From positions 1-64,000 of the forward strand of contig WELB01000143.1 in assembly GCA_009602725.1 (NCBI GenBank): DNA of 64,000 bases. Direction: 5' to 3'. The position numbers and the translations under genes are program-made. This stretch comes from Spirogloea muscicola (taxonomy: Eukaryota > Streptophyta > Zygnematophyceae > Spirogloeales > Spirogloeaceae). Each line of letters opens with the position of its first letter. The first letter of the stretch is position 1. This document shows positions 20,488-31,840 of this stretch, in pieces. A model generated the notes under the pieces. That model was not told where the DNA came from. It ran no database searches and saw only the letters and a program-made list of their open reading frames with translations.

Positions 20488-23210
20488 TTGAATCCCAAAA
20501 AGGAGCGCAATTGAGGCACAGTTGATGGCACAGGCCGATCTCGAACAACCGAAGTCTTCCTGGGGTCGTCACGTATGCCGCCCACGACATGCCCGAGGTA
20601 TGTCAGCTCTGGCTGGTTAAATGCGCACTTGGACCGCTTGGCTTACAATTGATTTTCACGCAGCAACTGCAGCACTTGGTGCAGGTGCTTCACGTGATCC
20701 TCAGGCGTTTTGCTGAAGACCAGTATGTTATCCAAGTAAAGCAGCACAAAATGGTAGAGCAGGGGGCCAAAGACCCTCGACATCACCGCCTGGAACGTAG
20801 CCGGTGCTTTGGTCAAACCAAAGCTCAGCACCTTGAATTGAAAATGTCCAAGCGGCGTACGGAACGCCGACTTCGAACATCCGCAGGCGTGATTCGAATC
20901 TGATGGTACCCACTTGCCAAGTCCAGGGATCTAAAAACAGTAGCCCCTGTGGACGTGGCCGTGAGGAAGAGGGACCTGCCGCCGGGCAGTCCCTGAGCTG
21001 ATGGCTCTTGGCACCGCACTTGAAGCTGCTGCCAGCGCCTTCCAACCGCGGCTTGGGGATGTCGCTTTGAGGTCGAGCGTTCAAGCCGTGCCTCGGGTCG
21101 AACCGCTTCTTGCCTCGTTCTGCATCAAAGCCGCCTGCCTCCAGCAGGGGACGCTTGCTCGGACCGGCAATGTCCGGCGTGCTGAGCACCTTGCGGGCGT
21201 GCTCCACCATCTTGGTGAAGTCCGTGACCGGTTGTGCCGTTGCGGAATCCACCGCGACCCAATTGCGAAGACGAGATGGCAGTCCAGCCTTAAATCACTT
21301 GCATTGGTCAATTGGCTTCATGGGCTCGCTGCGTACTTGGACAGCAGCAGCCGGAATCGCCGCACGTAGGGCTCAAAGCCCTCGCTTCCCTCGCCCCTCA
21401 TGCGAAGAGCATCCAGCTGATCGCGGGCGCGCAGCTCTGCGTGTGGGTCGCCATACGCCGACGTAAGCGAGCTGCAGAAGAAGTCCCAGCCACCGGACTC
21501 CTCGGGCGTAGAGCCCTTCTTCAGAGTGTTCCACCACTCCCGGGGCTCCCCTGAGAGGTAGGTGGCAGCGAGGCGCACGCGTGCCCCCGCGTCCGTGTTG
21601 GAGCACACGAAACATTCGTCCATCTCATCAAGCCATTGCTGCAACCCTCTCCATCATCGTGACCGGAGAACTGTCTGGGTGCATGGGCCCTGGCAAGTCC
21701 ATGCTCAGGGTTGCCGCTGGTCTTGCGCATCAGATGCAACGAGGCATCTACCTCTTGCATGTTCCGCTCTTTGGCGCGCTGCCGGACGAGGAGGGCGCGC
21801 TGCTCCGCGCAGATCCTCGCAAGAAGCCGGTGTTGAGCTGGGTCTGTCGTAGACTGGGCTGCTGCCAGATCCCGAGTGAGGAGTGCAACGCGTTGCAAGT
21901 CCCTAGCCGACAAGCCCTCCTGGCCTCCGGCTCCCAGCTCGACGTGCCCCTCTTGGGCGTGCCCCTCTTGGGCGTGCCCCGCTTGGGCGTGCCCCTCGTG
22001 GGCGTGCCCCTCGTGGGCGTGCCCCTCGTGGGCGTGCCCCTCATGGGCGTGCTCCGCAGCAGCCACTGCCGCAGCAGCTGGCCCTGCAGCAGCCGCTGCC
22101 TCAGCAGCCGACCGCTCTGCCTCCCGAGGAGGGCTCGGCCGCGCACTGGAGGTGTGTTATACCATGCTGGCTGAAGAACACTGAGTGATCTATATAGGCT
22201 CCACCAGTCAGCAAATCACACACTCCATACTGCAATACAGGACATCGCAAGACTGGTGCACCAGCGAGCGAGCAAGCAAGGCAGCGCGCAACTCCACACC
22301 TCAATCAGCAGGCAGGCAGACAGCCGCAAATATGACCAGGACCGATGCACACGGTCACTGCTGGCCACACGACTGACCTTACCACACAAAGGCTGCAGGC
22401 TCAAGCCACACCTCAAAAGAAGCGAACGCAGCAAGTGGTCCTCAAGGATCAGTCAGTCAATCTGGCGTTGGTCGTTGGTGGCTCACTGCGCAAAGATGGC
22501 TCCGCACCCGGCGCTTCCGCTGAGCAGCCTCACGGACCAACGTCTGGCAAGCACTTTATCTTTGACAGAAAAAGGTCAGGCCAGCACATCAGGGTGATCC
22601 TTGCATCATCAGCGGCGAGCACAATAAGTCACAAGCGCGATGGATGCAAGACCGCCTCTTATAGCAAATGTAAGGAACCTCGCCCTACACACGCACTTAG
22701 GGTGAGCAGTCCTTGAGTTCGGCTGTAGGGGGTTTAGGGACCAACCCACTACACAGGCAAAGCACTAGCGCATAGGCGCAGCGGAAGACAGGCCCCGTGG
22801 CGCCGCCGTCCGCCGGCGACTCCATCTCCTGGGCGCAGGCCGGCGCAGCAGGCCCCGCAGCAAGGTGCGGCGGCGGCTGCGACGGCAAGCAGCGGCAAGG
22901 CTGCTCCTGGGCTTCACCGGTTCGAACTCCTCTCGAGCCTCAGCCCCAAGGCTCTTCGTGCTTCCCCGTGCCACCCCCCCTCCAGGGGTGTGCGCGGGTC
23001 GCCCCATGGATTGCCAGGCGGCGGGCCAAAGATCCTTCCTTTAACGGGCGGATCCTAGCGCGGGGTAATTCTGCACGGGCCGGGGCCGCCTCTGGGCGGG
23101 CCACTTGCCCTGCAAGCCAGCCCGCCACCTGGCGGGCCCACTTGTTCCAAATAGCCGGTCATGTTATGCCAACAGAGCCATGGGCTTAATCAAACGGCTG
23201 GTTCATTACA
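20488..23210 (-). mobile_element. Ty3/gypsy element: RT fragment, gag, 5' LTR (fossil)
   Basis: Minus strand: 5' LTR family A 22669-23210, a decayed primer site beside it, gag (about 22170-20950, with the pentapeptide array and zinc knuckle CGAKSHQLRDCPAAG), joined to a reverse transcriptase fragment (about 20930-20490, with LDLASGYHQIRI). Protease and everything after RT are absent. It is broken, with several breaks. It forms a long inverted repeat with 17704-20487. Confidence 0.8.
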
Positions 23211-26200
23211 TTCCAGGTAGCAACGCCAGACACGTAAGGCGTGCACCACAGCCAGCAATTTCTGCTAGCCCGTAGTGTAATTTCGCTCTGCAGGGATCAT
23301 TAGGCGACTCTTAAACGCTAATGGGTGACCCTCTTGCAAGAGCACGGCACCAATGCCGGTCAAAGAGGCATCGCAGATGTGCTCATATGGCACGCACAAG
23401 CGGAGATGTCAGCGCCTGCTGTATTTCTCGAATGCCCTCTAGCATTCGGACGACCAAACCCAAGGTACGTCCTTACGAGTCAGCTTCGTAAGAGGAAGTG
23501 CCAGATTCCCATAGCTTTGTAGGAACTTATGGAAGTAACTGGCGAATCCCAGAGAGGAGCGCAATTACAGTCCGTGGCACAGGCAAGCCCGTACGACCGA
23601 AGCCTTCTTGGGGTCGACACGTACCAGTCTTTGCCCACGACATGCCCGAGGTATGTCAGCTCTGGCTGGTCAAAAGCGCACTTGGACCTCTTAGCATACA
23701 GTTAACTTCACGCAGCAACTGCAGCAGTCGGCGCAGGTTCCTCACGTGATCCTCAGGCGTTTTGCTGAACACCAGTATGTATCCAAGTAAACCAGCACAA
23801 AATGGTAGAGCAGGGGGCCAAAGACCCTTGACACCACCGCCTGGAACGTAGCCGGTGCATTGGTTAAACCGAAGCTCAGCACCTTGAATTGAAAATGTCC
23901 AAGGGGCGTACGGAACGCCGACTTCGAACATCCGCAGGCGTGATTCGAGTCTGATGATACCCATTTGCCAGGTCCAGGGAGCTAAACACAGTAGACCCGG
24001 CAAGCCAATCGAACAGATCATGTATCCGAGGCAATGGGTAGCGGTTCTTGATAGTGAGCATGTTCAAAGCCCGATAGTCAATGCACATCCGTATGGTGCC
24101 ATCCTTCTGTTTGACAAAGCAGATAGGTGCTCCGTATGGCGACTGAGATGGCTCAATGTAGCCCTTCGCCAGCAGATCCTCGACCTGGGATTGCATTCAT
24201 CGAAATTTGAGAGGGCTCAGCCACTACATGGGACGGTAAGGCGGGTTGGGGCCTGGCTCCAATGAAATTATATGAGCCAAACCTCGGTGAGGAGGTAGAC
24301 CGTCCGGAAGAATGTCGGGAAAGATATCCGCAAACTCTTCCTGCAGCTTATCAAGGACCTCGCCATGTGAATCCGCAGCATTCACACACAAGTCAGGCTT
24401 AGACTCGTCACTCATTGCCACCATTAGAAAAATGCCATCTGCACAGTGTTCTTGTGAATCAATCGCTTCATCTGCATGAGGGACAGCAGAATGGAAGCCC
24501 CTGCAGCCAGCGGCGGTGCACAGGGAAGCTTGTTGCAAAGAGCAAGGCGCCGTGTGCCACACGTTGTACAGTGCAAGTTTGGCGTTCAAAATCAAGGCAT
24601 ACTGATGTTGCACAAAGCCAGTCATCACCCAATATCATCAGATCAAATGCAGTAGTCAACGCAACGGTGTAACAAGGCACCTCGGCTTTGTATTGCTGTA
24701 TGCAAATTGGGACCTTGCACAGACCAAGCACATAGGTTGGGTGGCCATTGGCCAATTTCACTCCAGGCAAACCATCTGCTTGCAAATTCAAGCCAGTGGA
24801 AACACACCAAATTCTGATTGACGAAGGACACTGAGCCCCCTGACCCCATTCGGATCTTGGCCTGTGCATCAGCAACCAGCCCCTCAAAAAGCATAGTGTG
24901 TCCCCTATGGACACTGCTACCAAAAATTGGGGTGCGAGCGACATGTATCCAGACCTCTATTGGGTAAGGCCTAAACTGAGTTGCATCAAAACTTTGCCTA
25001 AGGAGCCGGTGTCCTGCCTCGTGCGAGCACAACATCGACATTCCTAGCGGAGCTGATCATTCAAGCCGCGCTTCTGTGGAACAATGAATCTCTTCAGGCT
25101 GCCGGCGCTTAGGCCAGCTCAAATAGACATCCGCAGCACTGTCAAGTCATTGTGTGGCAACGCACACCCCCTCCGGCCTCCAGGGTTTGCAACAAAGCAG
25201 AAATGGAGCGCACAACCGGTACTTTGGTTGACAGGCAAGCAATGCCAGCAAGATCAAACAGCTCAAGTGCATCTGGCTGAATGAGATGGCTCCCAGAGGC
25301 AAGGGTCAGGCACTCACGTTTGCCTTTGAAGGTGCCCTTGTCCCGGCCCATAGGGCGCTGTGGACGTGGCCTCGAGGAAGAGGGACCTGCCTCCGGGCAA
25401 TCGCCGATCTGGTGACTCTTGTCGCCGCCGCGAAAGCAACCACCACCACCTTCCACCCGCGGGCCATCACCTGTCACGCGTGGCTTCTGAAAATCGCCGT
25501 GGGGACGAGCGTTTGAGCCCTCCTTAGGGTTAAACCTTTTCCTGCCCCGCTCTGCCTCTGCAGATCTGCCGGCCTCCAGCAGGGGACGCTTGCCACGCCC
25601 AATGTCCGGCGTGCCGAGCACCTTCCGAGCGTGCTCCACCATCTTGGAAAAGTCGGTAAATGCCTATTAGTAACGGGGTCCACCGCCACCCACGAGCGCA
25701 TACCGAAAGGCATCCCAGCCGTAAATCGCTGGCAATGATCAACCGCCTTCATCGGCTCACTCCGCAGCTTTGAGAGCAGCAGCCTGAAACGCCAGGGCTC
25801 GAAGTCGACGCTCCTCTCACTTATGCGGAGGTCGTCGAGCTCATTGCGGGCGCGCAGCTCCGCATGTGGATCGCCATAGGGCGACATGAGTTGCTCGGAG
25901 AAGAACTCCCAAGTGTTGTACTCGTCAGGCGTCTTGGATTTTTCGATGGCGTCCCACCACTCACAAGGCTCCCATGCAAGGTAGGTCGCAGCGAGCGGCA
26001 CTCTTGCCGTAGCGTCCGCTTCCTTGGTATCGAAGCACTCGGACATTTCGCTCAGCCACGCCTGCAGCCCACCCCAATCGTCCTGACCGGTGAAATGCCG
26101 TGGTGGGTGGGCCGTTGCACGTCCATGCAAGGGATTGCCAGCGTCTCGCGCACCAGATGCATCGCGGCATCGGTCTCTTGGGCATGCCGTTGTCCCGCGC

Positions 26201-27584
26201 GGATCTGGGCAAATCTGGGCGGATCCTCGCACATCCTCTCGAGGAGGCGGTATAGCCCATGCGGAACTGGGTCCATGGCAGCCTGGACTGCCGCCAGGTC
26301 CTGCGTGAGGAGTGCAACGCATTGCAGATCCCCATCCGACAAGCCCTCCTGACCTCCGGTTCCCAGCTCGGCGTGCCCCTCCTGGGCGTGCCCCCCCTCT
26401 TGGGCGTGACCCGCTTGGGCGTGCCCCGCTTGGGCGTGCCCCGCTTGGGCGTGCTCCGCAGCAGCCACCGTGCCTCGGCAGCCGCTGCCTTAGCAGCCGA
26501 CCGCTTTACCTCCCGAGGAGGGCCGCGCACTGTGTGCGATATCATGCTGTCTGAAGAGCACTGAGTGATCAATTCAGGCTCCGGCAGTCAGCATATCACA
26601 CACTCCATACTGCAGTACAGGGCATCGCAAGACTGGTGCACCAGCGAGCGAGCAAGCAAGGCAGCGCGCAACTTCACACCTCAATCAGCAGGCAGGCAGA
26701 CAGCCGCAATTATGACCAGGACCGATGCACTCTGTTTATGCTGGCCACACGACTAATGCTTACCACAGAAAGGCTGCAGGCTCAAGCCACACCTCAAAAG
26801 AAGCGTACGCAGCAAGTGGTCCTCAAGGATCAGGCTGTCAAATTGGCTATAATCGATGCTGGCTCACTGCGCAAAGATGACTCCGCTTCTGGCGCTTCCT
26901 CTAAGCCGCCTCATGGACGTCTGGCAAGGCACTTATTTTCAACAGAAAAAGTTAGGCCAGCACATCAGGGAGATCCTTGCATCATCAGCGACGAGCACAA
27001 TATGTCACGAGTGCGATGCATGCAAGACAGCCTCTGATACCAAATGTAGTGAACTCGCCCTACACACGCAGTTCGGGTGAGTTGTCCTTATTGAGTTCGG
27101 CTGTAGGGATTTGTGACCAACCCACTACACAGGCAAAGCATTTGCGCATTGGCGCAGCGGAAGACAGGCCCTGTGGCGCCGCCGTCCGCCGGCATCTCCA
27201 CCTCCTGGGCGTAGGCCGGCGCAGCAAGCCCCGCAGCAGAGTGCGGCGGCGGCTACGGCAGCGAGCAGCGGCAAGGCTACTGCTGGGCTTTACCGGTTGA
27301 ACTCCCCATTCAGCCTCAGCCCCAAGGCTTCTCGTGCTTCACCGTGCCCACCCCCCTCCAGAAGTGTGAGCGGGTCGCCCCGTGGCCCGCCTTGCGGCGG
27401 GCCAAAGACCTCCCTTGAATGGTTGGATCCAGGTGAGGGGTATTTCTGGACGGGCGGGGCCCGCACCTGGGTGGGCCCCTTGCCGGCCAGCCAGCCCGCC
27501 ACCTGGTGGGCCACTTGTCCCAAATGGCCGGTCATGTAAGAACAAGAGAACCGTGTGGCTTAACCAAACGGCTGGATCATTACA
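23211..27584 (-). mobile_element. Ty3/gypsy element from 5' LTR to RNase H (fossil)
   Basis: Minus strand: 5' LTR 27045-27584, primer-binding site 27031-27044, gag (about 26560-25150, with array and altered zinc knuckle), protease region (about 25040-24640), reverse transcriptase (24260-23640, with [20 protein letters not shown]) and part of RNase H (to about 23215). Integrase and the 3' LTR are missing; the border is the LTR of the neighbouring element. It is broken, with many breaks. Confidence 0.8.
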
Positions 27585-27781
27585 GGGACCTTCAGGCGGG
27601 GTACCCCATGATGGGTGACTCGCTGGGAAGGATGCAACCCGTATGGGCGGGCCGGAGAGCTCTGGGGCGCCGGACTCTTAAGTTCCTGCACCTACTGCCT
27701 TGACCCCCCATCGCGGGGTGGGCTCTTAAGAAATCGGACGGCGGAGAGAGGCCATCTCTCCGCTAGTCAATCAGTGGAGAA
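27585..27781. other. short spacer, nothing recognised
   Basis: A GC-rich stretch between the LTR at 27584 and the palindrome. CTCTTAAG occurs twice (near 27673 and 27722). No coding or element sequence was recognised. Confidence 0.4.
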
Positions 27782-28214
27782 TGACCTAGCGTCGCCGCCG
27801 CCACAGCCGCCGGCGAGGGTTCGGAGGTTTTAGGCGCGCGCCGCGTAGGCCAGCACTCCAGGTCAAGGTGGCTAGGGAACCGAAGCGGCGAGAGATACCC
27901 CGGCGGGGGTGACCACGCGAGCTTGAGGGAGGCGAGGAGTTAGTTCTTGGGTGTGCTGACTCTTCTGCCACTCTTCTGCCCTGCATGCCTCACATGGTAC
28001 CGGGTGAATAGACATGCAGAAAATGTGGCAGAAGAGTCAGCACACCCAAGAACTAACTCCTCGCCTCCCTCAAGCTCGCGTGGTCACCCCCGCCGGGGTA
28101 TCTCTCGCCGCTTCGGTTCCCTAGCCACCTTGACCTGGAGTGCTGGCCTGTGCGGCGCGCGCCTAAAACCTCCGAACCCTCGCCGGCGGCTGTGGCGGCG
28201 GCGACGCTAGGTCA
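27782..28214. repeat. 190-bp palindrome (foldback-like element)
   Basis: Arms 27782-27971 and 28025-28214 are inverted copies with only a 2-base difference (GCGTAGG against GCACAGG), around a 53-bp spacer that itself contains CTGCATG/CATGCAG. The ends read TGACCTAGCGTCGCC. No target duplication is visible. Both arms can be read as the same 66-residue frame, a consequence of the inversion rather than a gene. Confidence 0.9.
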
Positions 28215-29612
28215 GGCAGGCTACTGCTAGCTGACAAAGCAGAGTTCTGGCCTGTTGGCGAAGCTTCAGGTGTGGCACCTCGACGCGTAGTTAGCGCTAT
28301 ACAGGCAGGCACGATAATCCTTTCGTGACAAGCTGTGAACATGCAAACTCAGTAAGGCAATCATCTCTCGCAAGCCTACCGTTACTTCAGCCCTTGCGGA
28401 TTCCGGAGCGAAATTGGACTGATACAAGTGTGGAATTTACCACACAATTGCCTAAGACGCTGAGCTTTTCATGCCATTGTCGTCTTTGTGGACGGTCCAA
28501 GTTTATGGTGCATTTTGCTCCAAGCCTACGCGGGCATCAGCGAAGGATATCGTTAGCATCTTTGTGGAAAAGGTGTGGAAGCTGCATGGTGTACCTGAGA
28601 GGCTGGTCTCGGATCGCGATTTTCGCTTTACAAGTCACTTCTGGATAGAATTTTGCAAGCTTATTGGCACGAAGCCGGCCATGTCCACAGCCAAAGTGAT
28701 GGCCGAACGGAGAGAATGAATCGAGTTCTCGAGGACATGCTGTGGCACTATGTCAATCCCAGCCAGGCTGACTGGGATAAGTATTAGGCTCCAGCTGAGT
28801 ATGCTGTGAATAATGGCTATCATGAGTCCACCAAGGAGACACCCTTCTTCTTCGATTATGGTGAGCATCCCGAGCACCAATTTAGTTGGGGAGGCCGGAC
28901 GAGTTCCCGCCGCGGTAGCCTTTACTAGGAGCCTCTTGGAGGCCCGGAGACGGGCTCGGCATTGGACATTGCCCAGCGGCGCCAGAAGGCTTATGCAGAC
29001 AGACTTCGGAAGGATGTGTCCTTCGACGTTGGTGCACAAGGGCTGCTGAGCACGAAGCATTTATCCTTCCGGGCTGTGAATACGCGCAATTTGCTACCCA
29101 AGTGGCTTAGACCATCGCAGTAGTACGCCTTATGAGCAAGGTGTCCTACGCTGCTGCAGACACCGGTGCAGTGGAAGGTCCATAATGCCTTTCATGTGTC
29201 TCAGCTGAGGGCCTTCCGTTCGGATGGCCGTGTCCACCGGCCCCCACCTTCGCTCTTGATCGAGGATGACCTTGAGTTTGAGGTGAAAGGGATTTTGTCG
29301 CACAGGGACAGTCTCCGAGGGCGCAAAACCCGTGAGTATCTGGTGGAGTGGCTTGGGCATGGGCCTGAGCACAACACGTGGAACCCCACGGCCAATTTGG
29401 CAAATTCTCCAAATGCTCTCCGGGATACCTGGCCGAGGGTGGTGATTCCCCAAGGCTTGGTCGAGGCCGCATCCGTCGGGCATCATAAACCGTGTCGGCT
29501 GTTTTCTCGCTGTTCTCGAAGACGTGAACACCATTGTAGGGAAGTATGTATCGATCAAGCCGTTTGGTTCAGCCACACGGTGCTGTTGGCTATACATGAC
29601 CGCTTGCCATTT
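28215..29612 (+). mobile_element. Ty3/gypsy chromovirus, integrase to LTR start (fossil)
   Basis: Plus strand: integrase core pieces (28380-28720, with KVWKLHGVPERLVSDRDFRF), an integrase C-terminal region (28860-29050), a chromodomain (29166-29450, WLGHGPEHNTWNPTA) and the first about 65 bp of a family C LTR (29547-29612). It is broken, with several breaks. Confidence 0.78.
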
Positions 29613-30416
29613 GACAGCAGGTGGCCTGCCACCTTATGGACCTTCCACAGCACCGGGGTGTGGGTATGCGCAAGTTGCTACCCACGTGGGTTGGACCACT
29701 CGCAGTACGCCTTCGTGCTCAGCAGCTCTTGTGCACCAACGTCGAAGGACACATCCTTCCGAAGTTTGTCAGCATAAGCCTTCTGGCGCCGCTGGGCAAT
29801 ATCCAAAGAATACCTAGCTCGTCTCTGAGCCTCCAAGAGGGTCCCAGTAAAGGCTACCGCGGCAGGAACTCGTTCCGGCCTCCCCACCTGAAGTGGAGCT
29901 TGGCGATGCTGACCAAAGTTGAGGAAGAATGGAGTCTCATTCGTGGACGCATGATAAGCATTGTTCACAGCATATTCAGCTGGAGGCCAGTCAGTCTGGC
30001 TGGGACTGACCAAGTGCCTCAGCATGTCCTCGAAAACCCGATTCATCTTCTCAGTTTGGCCATCAGTTCGTGGATGGAATGCTGTGGACATGGACTGCTT
30101 CTTACCAATAAGCTTGCAAATTTCCTTCCAGAAATGACATGTAAAGCGAGGATCGCGGTCCAGGACCAACCTCTCAGGTACTCCATGCAGCTTCTACACC
30201 TTATCCACAAAGATGCCAGCGAAAATCTTCGCTGATGCCCGCGTGGTCGTGGGAGCAAAATGCACCATTTACTCAAGCAATCCACAAAGACGACAATGGC
30301 ATCATAGCCGTCCCGCGTCTCAGGCGATTGTGTAATAAATTCCGCACTTTCATGAGGCCAATTCAGCTCCGGAATCTGCAAGGGCTGAAGTAATCCGGCA
30401 GGCTTGCCAGAGATTG
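29613..30416 (-). mobile_element. integrase fragment of a chromovirus (fossil)
   Basis: The minus-strand integrase core and C-terminal region (30380-29680) closely match 13100-14020, including the right border against an LTR-B. It is broken. Confidence 0.75.
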
Positions 30417-31101
30417 TGTAACGTCCCCCCTGCTTGGGAGAACCAACCGGTACCGGTAAGCGGCTTCACGCTTGGCTACACGCGCGCCACACGCCCGTCA
30501 CGCGCTTCACGCGCCAGTCACGCGCGGCACGCGCCAGTCCCCAGGACTCGTACACCATTCGTCAAGCTCGCGCCACGCGAGCCCGCACCTTGCCCGTCAC
30601 GCGCCAGTCGTATCCCCATTGTGCGGGTCTGCTCCTCCGGGGGCCGGACCTTGGGGCTACCCTCGTCACACCCTCGGGGTAGAGGTGGCAGGTCGAACGC
30701 TATGAGTAGTAGGCCGAGGCCAGACTCGTCAGTCAGACCAGTGACGCCCAGAGAGAGGCACAGCCCTGCGTGCCTGCTGCCGCAGCCGCCGCCCCAGCCC
30801 TGCTGCTGCCGTCTGCTGCCCAGCCCGTCGCCGCAGCTCGCCGCTGCGGACATCGCCGGCTCTCCGTAAGTGCCATGGTTGCGCCCCGTTTAGGGACAGC
30901 TACTAAACCAGACCCTCTGTAGAGTCGCCGCCTTCTGGCGGCGCCTCAGGGTAAGACTTCCGTTGTGCTATGTGATGCACGTGTGTGCGCTGTGTGCGCT
31001 GGCGTTCCACTATGTACGGGGGTAGTTCCAAAACCCCCTAGGTCTGAACTCAATAAGGACGTACTAACACCTACTGCGTGTATAGGGATCAGGACGTCAC
31101 A
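30417..31101 (+). mobile_element. LTR family B copy (fossil)
   Basis: A 685-bp LTR of family B, TGTAACG to GTCACA, with no primer site after it and no target duplication. The left border is shared with 14024. Confidence 0.75.
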
Positions 31102-31840
31102 TGCAGGCAGCCAATGCCGGCAGCTTTCCAGCTACGAGCGGACACGAATACTCAGCACTTAGCTGGACTGATGGTCCAATCTTCGCTACCCAGCAATATG
31201 GCCCGTTTACAGGCCACTCGGGCAGGACACTGGGACCCACATGGTCTCGTCCATGACGGCCGAATGTGGCATGACACGTGGCCATCAATAGGGGTATACA
31301 GGCAAGGAATTGAATAAGCAGTGGCTGCAGTGGGGCGTTGACAACATTTGCCAAGCCAGGCTCCGCAAGCTTCAACCACAACTCAACCCACAACTGTGAC
31401 ATCACATTTTCATTGCTGTGGGCAATGAATTCCCAATGGAAGTAGGTGACACCGAAGTGCTACTGATCAGGGCCACAAGGGCCTTGAGGTCAACGAGGAT
31501 GGCGGACAGCCACATTCTCATCGCACTTAGTGCCAAGCACCATACTGCCAGTACGGTGCTTAGAGTGTGCACTCGGCACAAACCAGGGTGAGGGGCCAAC
31601 ACCTGAGGTACGGCAAGGCGAGGAGCAAAGCAAGGATCACCTATGCGAAGGCATCACATAATACGGATCTCACGACGAAGTCCACGACGTCCATGGGCAC
31701 ATAGCCACACTAAGCCCAGCTTAATCGGTGTCGTATCACACTAGGGCCCATGTCTTACACACTAGACGAATACGGTTGTCACAGATAATTGAACGTTGGC
31801 GTACTTCCACACTAAGCAGCAACTGACGAAGCGGCAAGCT
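31102..31840. other. no gene recognised
   Basis: Lower GC than its surroundings. No conserved protein, LTR or LINE sequence was recognised. It is probably old element debris. Confidence 0.35.

Noticed and set aside
21581-22174. Long frames opposite gag with VPLVGVPL-type repeats
   Set aside because: They are antisense readings of the gag pentapeptide array and have no other support.
23211-27584. A potentially whole LTR element
   Set aside because: It lacks integrase and the 3' LTR and has many breaks.
27786-28210. Two identical 66-residue frames as a small gene pair
   Set aside because: Both are the same palindrome arm read in opposite directions; the Arg-rich composition is a by-product of GC-rich sequence.
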